Shown: piece after piece, positions 1-7,881 of the stretch
Layout of the letters: each line of letters starts with the position of its first letter
Position numbering within the stretch: position 1 is the first letter of the stretch
Notes under the pieces: model-generated
Seen by the model: the letters and a program-made list of their open reading frames with translations, nothing else
Databases searched by the model: none
Told to the model about the DNA's origin: nothing
From: an uncultured Oscillospiraceae bacterium
GTDB taxonomy: Bacteria > Bacillota > Clostridia > Oscillospirales > Oscillospiraceae
DNA length: 14,588 bases
Assembly (NCBI GenBank): GCA_910588045.1
Contig: CAJUPS010000080.1
Coordinates: forward strand, 1-14,588
Direction: 5' to 3'
Program-made: the position numbers and the translations under genes

Positions 1-1392
1 TCCGTGGCCTACACCAACCACACGGTGCTGGCCGAGGCCCTGGAGCGCTGGCCCCAGACCCTGGTGGAGAGCCTGCTGCCCCGGATCTGGCAGATCATCT
101 GCGAGATCGCCCGCCGCTGGCAGGAGAAGGTTACCGCCTTCTACTGCGGCGACGAGAACAAGGTGAAGCAGATGGCCGTGATTTGGGACGGCGAGGTCCG
201 CATGGCCAACCTCTGCATTGCCGGGGGCATTGCCGTCAACGGCGTGTCGGCGCTCCACAGCGACATTCTGCGCCAGGATGTTTTCAAGGACGCCTGCAAC
301 ATGGAGCCGGATAAGTTCAAGAACGTCACCAACGGCATCGACCACCGCCGCTGGCTGTCGGAGATCAACGGCGGTCTGGACCAGCTCATCCGCGATCTGA
401 CCAAGGGGGACGGCTACCTGCTCCATCCCGCCACGGAGCTCCCCAAGCTGGACAAGTACGCGGACGACAAGGAGGTCCTGCTCCGTCTGGGACAGATCAA
501 GCGGGCCAACAAGGAGGCGTTTGCCAAGTATGCCAAGAAGACCCAGGGCTTTATCCTCAATCCCGACGCCATTTTCGATGTACAGGTGAAGCGTCTCCAC
601 GAGTACAAGCGCCAGCTGCTCAACGTGATGCACATTATCCACCTCTACCATCAGCTCCAGGACAATCCCAACCTGGACATTCAGCCCCACACCTTTATTT
701 TCGGGGCCAAGGCCGCGCCGGGCTACAGCGTAGCCAAGCGGATCATTCGCCTCATCAACTCCCTGGCGGCCCAGATCAACAGCGACCCCGTCTGCAAGGA
801 TAAGCTCCAGGTGTTCTTTATGGAGAACTACCGGGTGTCCATGGCGGAAGTCCTTATGCCCGCCAGCGAGGTCAGCCAGCAGATCTCCACCGCCGGTAAG
901 GAGGCCAGCGGGACCGGCAACATGAAGTTCATGATGAACGGTGCGCTGACCGTGGGCACCCTGGATGGAGCCAACGTGGAGATGCACGAGGTCTTAGGCG
1001 ACGAGAACATGTTCCTCTTCGGGCTGAAGACCGCGGAGGTGAAGCAGATGCGGGACAGCGGCTACAACCCCTTCAACCTCTACACCCGCGATCCCAACCT
1101 CCACCGCGTGCTGGATCACATCAACAACGGCTTCCGCGACGGGGTGCGCTATGACGATCTGGTGCAGCGTCTGCTGCTGGGCATCAACGGTTCTCCCGCC
1201 GACGAGTATATGCTTTTGGCCGACTTCGCCTCCTACTGCGCCGCCGAGCGCCGTATGGTGGAGACCTACGCAGACCAGGAGAAGTGGAACCGGATGAGTC
1301 TGCACAACATCGCGCGTTCCGGCATCTTCGCCGCCGACCGCTCCATCGCGGACTACGCCGACAGGATCTGGCACGTGCCGTACAAGAAATAG
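1..1392 (+). CDS. glgP: Glycogen phosphorylase, C-terminal part (5' end outside window)
   Basis: Releases glucose-1-phosphate from alpha-1,4-glucan ends using phosphate and pyridoxal phosphate (GT35 family); cytoplasmic. The frame is already open at base 1 and enters inside the conserved YTNHTVL...EALERWP block, so the gene continues upstream. About 463 codons are present; family members have roughly 750-820 residues, so some 300-350 N-terminal residues are missing. Visible motifs: the VKRLHEYKRQLLN segment (about 586-624), FGAKAAPGY (about 700-726), ENYRVSMAE (about 823-849) and the cofactor block EASGTGNMKFMMNGALT, whose PLP-binding Lys codon is 925-927. The frame ends at TAG 1390-1392 with no sign of damage. 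It converges on the minus-strand debranching operon, whose pullulanase and debranching enzyme would remove the branches that stop phosphorylase, so the two units are functionally complementary. Confidence 0.96.
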   Translation, partial: SVAYTNHTVLAEALERWPQTLVESLLPRIWQIICEIARRWQEKVTAFYCGDENKVKQMAVIWDGEVRMANLCIAGGIAVNGVSALHSDILRQDVFKDACNMEPDKFKNVTNGIDHRRWLSEINGGLDQLIRDLTKGDGYLLHPATELPKLDKYADDKEVLLRLGQIKRANKEAFAKYAKKTQGFILNPDAIFDVQVKRLHEYKRQLLNVMHIIHLYHQLQDNPNLDIQPHTFIFGAKAAPGYSVAKRIIRLINSLAAQINSDPVCKDKLQVFFMENYRVSMAEVLMPASEVSQQISTAGKEASGTGNMKFMMNGALTVGTLDGANVEMHEVLGDENMFLFGLKTAEVKQMRDSGYNPFNLYTRDPNLHRVLDHINNGFRDGVRYDDLVQRLLLGINGSPADEYMLLADFASYCAAERRMVETYADQEKWNRMSLHNIARSGIFAADRSIADYADRIWHVPYKK

Positions 1393-1401
1393 GGAAATGC
1401 C

Positions 1402-1433
1402 GAAGGGCGCGGAACATCAGTTCCGCGCCCTTC
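1402..1433. terminator. Hairpin between convergent genes, probable bidirectional terminator
   Basis: Perfect 14-bp inverted repeat: arms 1402-1415 and 1420-1433, loop ATCA. It sits between the stop of glgP (+) and the stop of the HAD gene (-). Neither side has a long T tract (TCATTAT on +, CATTTCC on -), so termination is inferred mainly from stem strength and position. Confidence 0.75.
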
Positions 1434-1436
1434 TCA

Positions 1437-2177
1437 TTATGGGAATCTCCGGTCCAGCAAAATCTTCCCCACCTGTTCCAGGTCCATCCGGTCCAGGGTA
1501 TAGTCCGCCTCGGGCTCCGGCTCGTTGGGAGAGAGATTGGAGCGGATGTAGATGGTATCCAGCCCCGCCTCCCTCCCGCCGCGAATGTCGCACAAACCGT
1601 CGTTGCCGATCATCACCGCACGATCCGGCTGGATCCCCTGGGCGTGGAGCAGCGCGTCAAAGAACCGCCGATCTGGTTTTTTCACGCCGTAGTCCGAGGA
1701 TAGGTATATCCCGTTGAAGCAATCGGTCAGCCCCAGACGATCCAGCTCCCGGGTGGTAAAGATGCTCTGGGCGTTGCTGAGAAGCCACACGCCGCAGCCC
1801 TGCGCCCGCAGCGCACACAGGAGCTCCCTTGCGCCGCCGTATAACCGGATGTACTCCGTGGACAGCGCCCGGAACCGCTGTCCCGCCTGAGCGGACTGCT
1901 CCAGACTCGCGTCCACGCCCTTCTCCCGGAAGAGCTGACGGAATACCAGCTCGATCCGGATCTCCGGGTGGGCCTCGTGGGGATCCCCCGCTATCGCCGC
2001 CGGACGCCGCCTGCGATACCAGGCGGCGGTAGGTCCTCCGCAGTGCAGCGGGATGATAGGAGGCCCCCCGCTCCCGGTAGTACGCCGCCAGGGCCGTCCA
2101 CAGCCCCGGCGCGTCCTCGTCGGTGTGGATGTCCACCAGGGTGCCGTACAGGTCAAAAATGCGTGCCAGTATCTCAT
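1437..2177 (-). pseudogene. HAD-superfamily hydrolase with two compensating frameshifts
   Basis: HAD (haloacid dehalogenase-like) phosphatase/hydrolase, substrate unknown. The ATG at 2177 overlaps the stop of the upstream glucosidase gene (ATGA), so translation is probably coupled. The 246-codon frame is open, and its C-terminal two thirds are good HAD sequence: motif II near VWLLSNAQ, motif III GVKKPD (about 1670-1687), motif IV GNDGLCDIRGGREAG. Between about 1985 and 2159, however, the HAD sequence lies one frame away: FDLYGTLVDIHTDE, the nucleophile-Asp motif, is encoded at about 2157-2116 in the neighbouring frame. Adding one T to the T5 run (2155-2159 on +) and removing one G from the G5 run (1985-1989) restores an uninterrupted protein beginning MRYWHAFFDLYGTLVD and reading through SGDPHEAHPEIRIELVF. 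As written, the product has no catalytic Asp. The restored motif has Tyr two residues after Asp (DxYGT), as in 2-haloacid dehalogenases, instead of the usual DxDGT of phosphatases. Sequencing error at homopolymers is the alternative explanation. Confidence 0.85.
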
Positions 2178-3796
2178 GCCTTGATATACAGCATCCGGGT
2201 CTCATAGGGCCGCAGCGGCCCTGCCGGGTCCGGATAGTTGGCCAGCAGCGTCTCCGCGCCCCGGAATTGCTCCGGACAGACCTCCGGCAGCTCCTCCGCC
2301 GTAAAATTGCACACCACCAACAGGTGCTCCCCGCCTGCATCCCGGGTGTAGGCGAAGCATTTTTCGTCCTCCGGGTCCAACAGGGTAAAGGCGCCGTCCC
2401 GGAATACGGGATAGGTCTTCCGCAGTGCGATGAGCCTCTGATAGAAATAGAAGACCGAGTCCGGGTCTGCCAGCGCCGCCCGGGCATTGACCGCAAGGCA
2501 ATTCCGGTTCACCGGCAGCCACGGCTCCCCGTCAGAGAACCCCGCGTTCTCGCCGTCCGTCCACTGCATCGGCGTCCTGGCGTTGTCCCGGCCCCGGGCA
2601 TAGATGGCCTCCAGGGCCTCCTCCGGCGTGCGGCCCTTCGACAACAGCTCCTGATAGGCGTTTTTGATCTCCAGGTCGTCGTAGGCCTCGATGGGGAGGC
2701 GGATATTCGTCATGCCCAGCTCCTCGCCCTGGTAGATATAGGGGGTGCCCTGCATCCCGTGGCACATGGCGGCCAGCATCTTCGCCGACTGCACCCGCCA
2801 GTTCCCCTCGTCCCCCCACCGGGAGACGACGCGGGGGAGATCGTGATTTTCCAGGAACAGACTGTTCCAGCCGCTCCCCCGCAACCCCGTCTGCCAGCGT
2901 TCATAGCACTTTTTCAGGCGCACCAGCGGCAGGGGCAGTACATCCCATTTCTCCCCTCCGGAATCCAGGCACATGTGTTCAAACTGGAAGACCATATTCA
3001 GCTCGCTGCCATCCGGATCGGCGTACTGCCTGGCGGTCTCCACACTGGCGCTCCAGGCCTCTCCCACCGTAACCAGCGTATCCTCCCGGAAGGCCCTCCG
3101 GCGCAGCTCCCTGATGTATTCGTGCAGTCTGGGACCGTTGCAGGTGATCCCGTGGTCCGGCTCCTTGCCGATGTTGTCGATGACATCCAGGCGGAAGCCG
3201 CCCACCCCCTTGGCCACCCAGAAACGGATCATCTCACACAGCTCCCCGCGGACCACCGGGTTCTCCCAGTTCAGGTCCGGCTGCCAGGGGGAAAACTGGT
3301 TGAAATACCACTGCCCGATCTCCGGCACATAGGTCCAGGCGCTGCCGCCGAAGGTTGCGGTCATCTCGTTGGGGGGACAGTCCGGCGCTCCGTCCCGCCA
3401 GATATAGTAGTCGTGGTAGGGGTTATCCCGGCTGCTCCTGGCCTCCAGGAACCACCGGTGCCGGTCCGAGGTGTGGTTGAGCACCAGGTCCATGATGATG
3501 GTGATCCCCCGCTTCTCCGCCTCCCGGATGAGCTCCTCCATGTCCTCCATGGCGCCAAACATGGGGTCAATGGCCCGGTAGTCCGCAATGTCGTAGCCGT
3601 TGTCCTTCTGGGGGGAGGCGTATACCGGCGAGAGCCAGATGCCGTCTACGCCCAGCGTCTCCAGGTAGTCCAGGCGTTGGATCACGCCCCGCAGGTCGCC
3701 GATGCCGTCGCCGTTGGTGTCCTGAAAGCTCTTGGGATACACCTGATAGAATACGGCGGATTTCCACCAGTCCTTTTTCGTTTTATCCAGCATCAT
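2174..3796 (-). CDS. GH13_31 alpha-1,6-glucosidase (glucan/oligo-1,6-glucosidase type)
   Basis: Cytoplasmic retaining alpha-glucosidase, 540 residues (family usually 530-560), no signal peptide. Catalytic (beta/alpha)8 motifs in order: DLVLNH (103-108), GFRLDVIDNIG with nucleophile Asp204, TVGEAW with acid/base Glu246, and FLENHDLPR with transition-state Asp319. The Val directly after the nucleophile is known in GH13_31 to favour alpha-1,6 over alpha-1,4 bonds. HDLPR (not HDQPR), MVFQFEH and the NGPRLHEYIRE segment resemble glucan 1,6-alpha-glucosidase DexB, as I recall that family. The likely role is hydrolysis of isomaltose, panose or short branched stubs left by debranching. The start follows GGGAGGA by a few bases; a second ATG directly follows the first. 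It overlaps the debranching gene upstream by 14 nt and the HAD start downstream by 4 nt, so all three are probably translated from one message. The 1,6 specificity is an inference. Confidence 0.93.
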   Translation of the reverse strand: MMLDKTKKDWWKSAVFYQVYPKSFQDTNGDGIGDLRGVIQRLDYLETLGVDGIWLSPVYASPQKDNGYDIADYRAIDPMFGAMEDMEELIREAEKRGITIIMDLVLNHTSDRHRWFLEARSSRDNPYHDYYIWRDGAPDCPPNEMTATFGGSAWTYVPEIGQWYFNQFSPWQPDLNWENPVVRGELCEMIRFWVAKGVGGFRLDVIDNIGKEPDHGITCNGPRLHEYIRELRRRAFREDTLVTVGEAWSASVETARQYADPDGSELNMVFQFEHMCLDSGGEKWDVLPLPLVRLKKCYERWQTGLRGSGWNSLFLENHDLPRVVSRWGDEGNWRVQSAKMLAAMCHGMQGTPYIYQGEELGMTNIRLPIEAYDDLEIKNAYQELLSKGRTPEEALEAIYARGRDNARTPMQWTDGENAGFSDGEPWLPVNRNCLAVNARAALADPDSVFYFYQRLIALRKTYPVFRDGAFTLLDPEDEKCFAYTRDAGGEHLLVVCNFTAEELPEVCPEQFRGAETLLANYPDPAGPLRPYETRMLYIKA

Positions 3797-5732
3797 CGGG
3801 GTCCTCCCTTTCGATCTCCTCTAATGTTTCATATACCCGCAGCAGCTCCCCCACGCTCCACGCCTGGGCGAAGCAGCCCTTGGACGGCCCCGGAGTTCCT
3901 CCGTCGTAGACCTCCGGCAGAAACCCCACGCAGCCCTCCCGCAGCATGGCCTCCACGCTCTCCAGCTGCTCCCGGACCGTCCGGGCGGCCTCGGGGGCGT
4001 TTCCCCGGGTCTTCAGGTAGGCCAGGTAGTAGGCCCCCAGGGGGAAGGGCCACACCGTCCCCTGGTGGTAGGCCATGTCCCGCTCCCGCTGCGCCCCGGC
4101 GTAGACGGGGTGGAACTCCCTGTCCCAGGGGGCCAGGGTCCGCAGGCCGCAGGGGGTGTAGAGGTCCCGGTATACCGTGTCCACCACCCGCCGCTCCTGC
4201 TCCGGGGTGAGCATGGTGAAGGGCAGGGACACCGCCCAGATCTGGTTGCACCGCAGCTGCTCGTCCGCCGCCGTGCCGGAGAGGACGTCCCGCAGATACC
4301 CCCTGTCCTCCATCCAGAATTTTTCCAGGAAGCTCTCCCGGGTCCGCCCGGCCAGGGCGGCGTACTCGCCCCCCGTCTCCCCCATGAGGGAAGCGAGCTC
4401 CTGCAAGATCCGCAGGGCGTTGTACCAGTAGGCATTGATCTCCACGGGCTTGCCGTGGCGGGGCGTGGGCAGGATGCCGTCCACGCACACGTCCATCCAT
4501 GTCACTTGATCCAGCCCTTCCCCGGCGCGGATGAGGCCGTCGCCGTCCATGCCGATGGCGTGGCGGGTGCCCCGGCGGTAGGCGGAGACGATCCGCCGCA
4601 GCACCGGCCACGCCTCCCGGACAAACGCCTCGTCGCCGGTCCTCTGGTAGTAGAGCCACACGCAGTTGACCAGCAGCAGGGCCGCGTCCACGGTGTTGTA
4701 CCGGGGCTCCTCCCCGCCCTCGGGGAACAGGTTGGGCACCAGGCCGTCCCGCTCATAGGCCAGGAAGGTCCGCAGGGCGCCCCTTGCCTCCTCGTACCGC
4801 CCTGTGGACAGCAGGCACCCCGGCAGGGCGATCATGGTATCCCGGCCCCAGTCGGCAAAAAAGGGATACCCCGCCACGATGGTGGTCCCGCCGGTGGAGT
4901 CCCGCCGGGCGACAAAGGCATCCGCGCTCCGGGCCAGCTGCCGGGCGACGGGGTCCCGGAAGGTCCCGGCATCCCCCAGCATCCGGAGGCGGCGGGACTG
5001 CTCCGCCAGGAGCTCCCGTCCGGATCTGCCCGTGTCCTCCAGGGAGAAGACGATCTCCAGCGTCCCGCTCTCCCCCGGTTGCACCGTCCGCCGGATCACG
5101 CAGCAGGAGGCGGCGCGGCCCGCCTCTATCCGGCCGTCTTTGGCGTCGTCCGGGTAGGCGGGGGTCTCCCAGAGGGCGGCGGTGGGGAGGACCGTCCCGT
5201 TGGTATAGACCGGGAGGTCCACGCCGCCGCCGTGGAGCGCACAGCCGGACCACACCGGGGCCGTCTTGGCCGTCTCCCCCTTGGGGGCGAAGAGGCAGAC
5301 GGGCCGCACCGCCAGCGTGCAGGGCGCGTCCGAGCGGTTTTCGATGTCGTAGACCACCGCCGCCGTGTTGGCCCCGTACTCCATGGCGCACCGCCGCCGG
5401 ACCTGGACGCCGGAGACGTGGTACAGCCAGGACGGCCCGCCGTCCCAGACGAAGGAGGATAGATTTTTGTATCCCTCCTCCTGCGGCTGTCCTCCGGCAA
5501 AGGTCTGCGTGGAGAGGAAATGGGTCTCCTCTCCCACCGTCAGCTCCTCCGACAGCCGCTGGACCGTCGTCACCCGTACACTGGGGGCGGTGACTGCGGC
5601 GACGAGCAGCCCCTGGTCGCAGCGGGTCACGGAGAACGCCGCCGAGGCGGACATGTATCCCCCCAGTCCGTTGGCCAGCAGCCAGCAATGCGACAAATGC
5701 ACCATATCCTGTTTTCCAAACACAAATCGCAT
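3783..5732 (-). CDS. Glycogen debranching enzyme, GH133 (amylo-alpha-1,6-glucosidase)
   Basis: Removes alpha-1,6-linked branch glucose from glycogen or limit dextrins in the cytoplasm. The 649 residues fit the archaeal/bacterial single-chain type: an N-terminal beta-rich domain (about 1-260, beginning LSHCWLLANGLGGYMSAS) and a C-terminal (alpha/alpha)6 barrel. Barrel motifs: GYPFFADWGRDTMIALPG (288-305), NTVDAALLLV (346-355), TWMDV (411-415), PVEINAYWYNAL (429-440) and MAYHQGTVWPFPLGAY (553-568). No signal peptide. The start at 5732 is supported by GGGAGGG a few bases upstream. It lies 21 nt after pulA and overlaps the glucosidase gene by 14 nt. Two debranching activities (this and pullulanase) sit side by side. 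The GH133 enzyme is expected to yield free glucose, the pullulanase linear maltodextrin. Confidence 0.94.
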   Translation of the reverse strand: MRFVFGKQDMVHLSHCWLLANGLGGYMSASAAFSVTRCDQGLLVAAVTAPSVRVTTVQRLSEELTVGEETHFLSTQTFAGGQPQEEGYKNLSSFVWDGGPSWLYHVSGVQVRRRCAMEYGANTAAVVYDIENRSDAPCTLAVRPVCLFAPKGETAKTAPVWSGCALHGGGVDLPVYTNGTVLPTAALWETPAYPDDAKDGRIEAGRAASCCVIRRTVQPGESGTLEIVFSLEDTGRSGRELLAEQSRRLRMLGDAGTFRDPVARQLARSADAFVARRDSTGGTTIVAGYPFFADWGRDTMIALPGCLLSTGRYEEARGALRTFLAYERDGLVPNLFPEGGEEPRYNTVDAALLLVNCVWLYYQRTGDEAFVREAWPVLRRIVSAYRRGTRHAIGMDGDGLIRAGEGLDQVTWMDVCVDGILPTPRHGKPVEINAYWYNALRILQELASLMGETGGEYAALAGRTRESFLEKFWMEDRGYLRDVLSGTAADEQLRCNQIWAVSLPFTMLTPEQERRVVDTVYRDLYTPCGLRTLAPWDREFHPVYAGAQRERDMAYHQGTVWPFPLGAYYLAYLKTRGNAPEAARTVREQLESVEAMLREGCVGFLPEVYDGGTPGPSKGCFAQAWSVGELLRVYETLEEIEREDPDDAG

Positions 5733-5753
5733 GGGACTCCCTCCCTCGTATGC

Positions 5754-7694
5754 CTATCGTTGTCCAAAGATGGCGGCAGACACCGGGGCCAGCGTGAAGC
5801 GGCGCTCCATCTCTTCCGGGTCCCGCCAGAGGAAGCTGGACGTGCCATCCGCCAGCAGCTCCCACGTTCCCTCCGGCAGGGAGACGTCGGTCTCCTCCTG
5901 CCGGGCGCTGTAGGCCAGGAACAGCCGCCGCCAGGGACTGCTCCCGCCGGTATTGTCCACCCGGACCGTCACGCAGTCCCGCACCGGCTCGGTCACGTCC
6001 GCGATCCGCTCCCCCGCCCGGGGGGATTTGTCCTGTAGGCCCGGCAGCTGCATCCGCAGGGCGATCAGCCCGCGGTAGTAGTCCACCAGTTCCCGGTTTT
6101 CCCAGGCCCGCCGCCAGTCCAGGCGGTTGATGGACAGCGGCGAGCAGACGGAATCCCGGATGCCGTGCTTGGTCCGGGCAAATTCCTCTCCGCTGAGCAG
6201 GAACAGACGCCCATGGCAGGTGAAGCAGATGGCCGCCGCCAGCCGGTTGGCCCGCAGCAGCTCCGGCGAGAGCCGGTCGAAGTCCCGGGACCGGTCCATG
6301 GTCAGCACCAGCTTATCCCACAGGGTCCAGTCGTCGTGGGAGGAGAGGTAGGTGATGGTCTGGGAGGGCGCCTTGACGGAAAACTCCCCCGGGGCCCGGG
6401 TCCAGCCCCGCAGGCAGTTCGTCAGCACAGCCGGGTCCAGCCCGCCGCCATTGACGAAGCCGGGCGCCTCCTCTGCGGAGATGGGGCCCTTTACCGCATC
6501 CCGGGTGGCGTCGCAGAAGGCCCCGGTGGCCGCGTCCAGCAGGGGCAGCCCTGCCTTCCCGGCCAGCACGGTCCCCGGCCGTGCGCCGGTGCCCCCGGCG
6601 GACCAGGGCTCGCCGAAGAGCAGCTTTTCTCCCCTGCCCCACCGCCGGTCCAGCTCCCGCCGGATGCGCTCCATCAATTCTACATCAAGAAGCCCCATCA
6701 GGTCAAATCGAAATCCGTCTATGTGGTATTCTTCCGCCCAGTAGAGCACGGATTCCAGGATATACCTGGCGCACATACTCCGCTCGGAGGCGATGTCGTT
6801 GCCGCAGCCGGAGCCGTTGGAGGGCGCGCCGCTCTTCTCCTGGCGGCTGTAGTACCAGGGGGCCGTCCGCCACAGCCAGGAATCCAGGTGGTAGGTGTGG
6901 TTGTACACCACGTCCATGATCACCCGGAAGCCGCCCCGGTGGAGGGCCTGGACGGCCTCCTTCAGCTCCCGGATGCGGACCTCGCCGCAGCGCGGGTCGG
7001 TGGCGTAGGACCCCTCCGGCACATTGTAATTGACCGGGTCATAGCCCCAGTTGAAGGCGTCCGCCGCCCCGCCCTCATCCACCGAGCCGTAGTCGTACAC
7101 CGGCATCAGCTGCACATGGCTCACCCCCAGCCGTTGCAGATAGGCCAGACAGGTGGGGTGCTCCCCGCCGCCATCCAGGGTCGTATCCTCCAGGGTGAGC
7201 GCCTTGAATTTCCCCCGGCAGTCCTCCGGCACGCCGGAGGCCGGGTCCCAGGAAAAGTCCTTGACGTGGATCTCGTAGATCACGGTCTCCGGTTTCGGCG
7301 CGGGGGGCCGGTCAAAGGCCCAGCCGGGCGGGTCCGTCCGGCGCAGGTCGATCACCATGCTCCGCCTGCCGTTGAGGCCGCAGGCCCGGGCGTAGGGGTC
7401 GGCGGTCTCCCGGGCGATGCCGTCCACGGTCACCGCGTAGTCGTAGTACGTCCCATCCAGATTCCGGTCCGTCTCCCACAGCCACAGGCCCCGCCCGGCG
7501 GGGTGCAGGGCGTGGACCTCCGCAGGCCCGCCGCCGTCCCCGGCGGGGTAGAGCCGCAGCTCCACCGCCTCCGCCGTGGGGGTCCAGAGGCGGAACGTCG
7601 TGCCTTCGGGGGACAAAAAGGAGCCCAGGGGGCTGTCGCAGTGAAACTGCTCCCGAAATTCCGGGGAATCAAAATACTGTTTTGTATTCGTCAT
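5754..7694 (-). CDS. pulA: Type I pullulanase (CBM48 plus GH13_14)
   Basis: Hydrolyses alpha-1,6 bonds of branched maltodextrin or glycogen to give linear chains. 646 residues, no signal peptide, so cytoplasmic. An N-terminal CBM48-like beta domain (about 20-105; FRLWTPTAEAVELRLY) precedes the type I hallmarks YEIHVKDFS (140-148) and NWGYDPVNYNVPEGSY (215-230). Catalytic motifs: DVVYNH (261-266), GFRFDLMG with nucleophile Asp331, LLFGEPW with acid/base Glu362, SSHDDWTLWDKL with Asp454. The ATG at 7694 is preferred because GAGAGG lies just upstream; a TTG at 7733 would add 13 residues encoded by a palindromic leader. It follows malG after 187 nt, so it may be read from the mal promoter or from an unrecognised internal one; the next gene starts 21 nt downstream. 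No coding damage seen. Confidence 0.95.
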   Translation of the reverse strand: MTNTKQYFDSPEFREQFHCDSPLGSFLSPEGTTFRLWTPTAEAVELRLYPAGDGGGPAEVHALHPAGRGLWLWETDRNLDGTYYDYAVTVDGIARETADPYARACGLNGRRSMVIDLRRTDPPGWAFDRPPAPKPETVIYEIHVKDFSWDPASGVPEDCRGKFKALTLEDTTLDGGGEHPTCLAYLQRLGVSHVQLMPVYDYGSVDEGGAADAFNWGYDPVNYNVPEGSYATDPRCGEVRIRELKEAVQALHRGGFRVIMDVVYNHTYHLDSWLWRTAPWYYSRQEKSGAPSNGSGCGNDIASERSMCARYILESVLYWAEEYHIDGFRFDLMGLLDVELMERIRRELDRRWGRGEKLLFGEPWSAGGTGARPGTVLAGKAGLPLLDAATGAFCDATRDAVKGPISAEEAPGFVNGGGLDPAVLTNCLRGWTRAPGEFSVKAPSQTITYLSSHDDWTLWDKLVLTMDRSRDFDRLSPELLRANRLAAAICFTCHGRLFLLSGEEFARTKHGIRDSVCSPLSINRLDWRRAWENRELVDYYRGLIALRMQLPGLQDKSPRAGERIADVTEPVRDCVTVRVDNTGGSSPWRRLFLAYSARQEETDVSLPEGTWELLADGTSSFLWRDPEEMERRFTLAPVSAAIFGQR

Positions 7695-7704
7695 ATTGCC
7701 TCTC

Positions 7705-7730
7705 ATACTTTTTCGTGAAAGAAAAAGTAT
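7705..7730. repeat. AT-rich palindrome in the pulA leader
   Basis: Perfect 10-bp inverted repeat: arms 7705-7714 (ATACTTTTTC) and 7721-7730 (GAAAAAGTAT), loop 7715-7720. In pulA mRNA the hairpin ends just before the GAGAGG ribosome site, so it may affect initiation. Similar AT palindromes are scattered through gut Clostridia genomes as far as I recall; whether this belongs to a dispersed family needs a genome search. Confidence 0.6.
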
Positions 7731-7828
7731 CAAAAAGAACTTTCACTCGCTCTTCAAACTGCTGCTGTTCCGGCATTTCCGCACGGTAACGATGGTGCGG
7801 TTTTCCTCTGTCGCCTGCTTATGCGCGT

Positions 7829-7864
7829 GGGCGCGGTCCGTTTGCAAACGACCGGACCGCGCCC
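7829..7864. other. Strong hairpin downstream of malG with internal CGTTTGCAAACG palindrome
   Basis: A 12-bp GC-rich inverted repeat (arms 7829-7840 and 7853-7864) lies 18 nt after the malG stop. Neither strand has a T tract, so it is not a classical terminator; it may stabilise or end malEFG mRNA. The perfect 12-bp palindrome CGTTTGCAAACG (7839-7850) runs from the left arm into the loop and resembles LacI/MalR-type operator half-sites. A smaller repeat, CCGCAC (7779-7784) with GTGCGG (7795-7800), lies nearer pulA. Confidence 0.55.
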
Positions 7865-7881
7865 GTTGAAAAAGGGGAGAA

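Noticed and set aside
1985..2159. Programmed ribosomal frameshifting in the HAD gene
   Set aside because: Two opposite shifts would both be needed, and the sites are plain five-base runs with no slippery heptamer or evident stimulatory structure. Mutation or read error is simpler.
2123..4210. 695-codon open frame on the plus strand
   Set aside because: Antisense to well-supported GH13 and GH133 genes. It is low-complexity Pro/Arg/Gly/Val sequence without domain motifs, a usual shadow of GC-rich genes.
4065..5462. 465-codon plus-strand open frame
   Set aside because: Antisense shadow of the GH133 gene, same compositional reason, no recognisable domain.
6165..7718. 517-codon plus-strand open frame
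   Set aside because: Antisense shadow of pulA, whose catalytic motifs are all on the minus strand.
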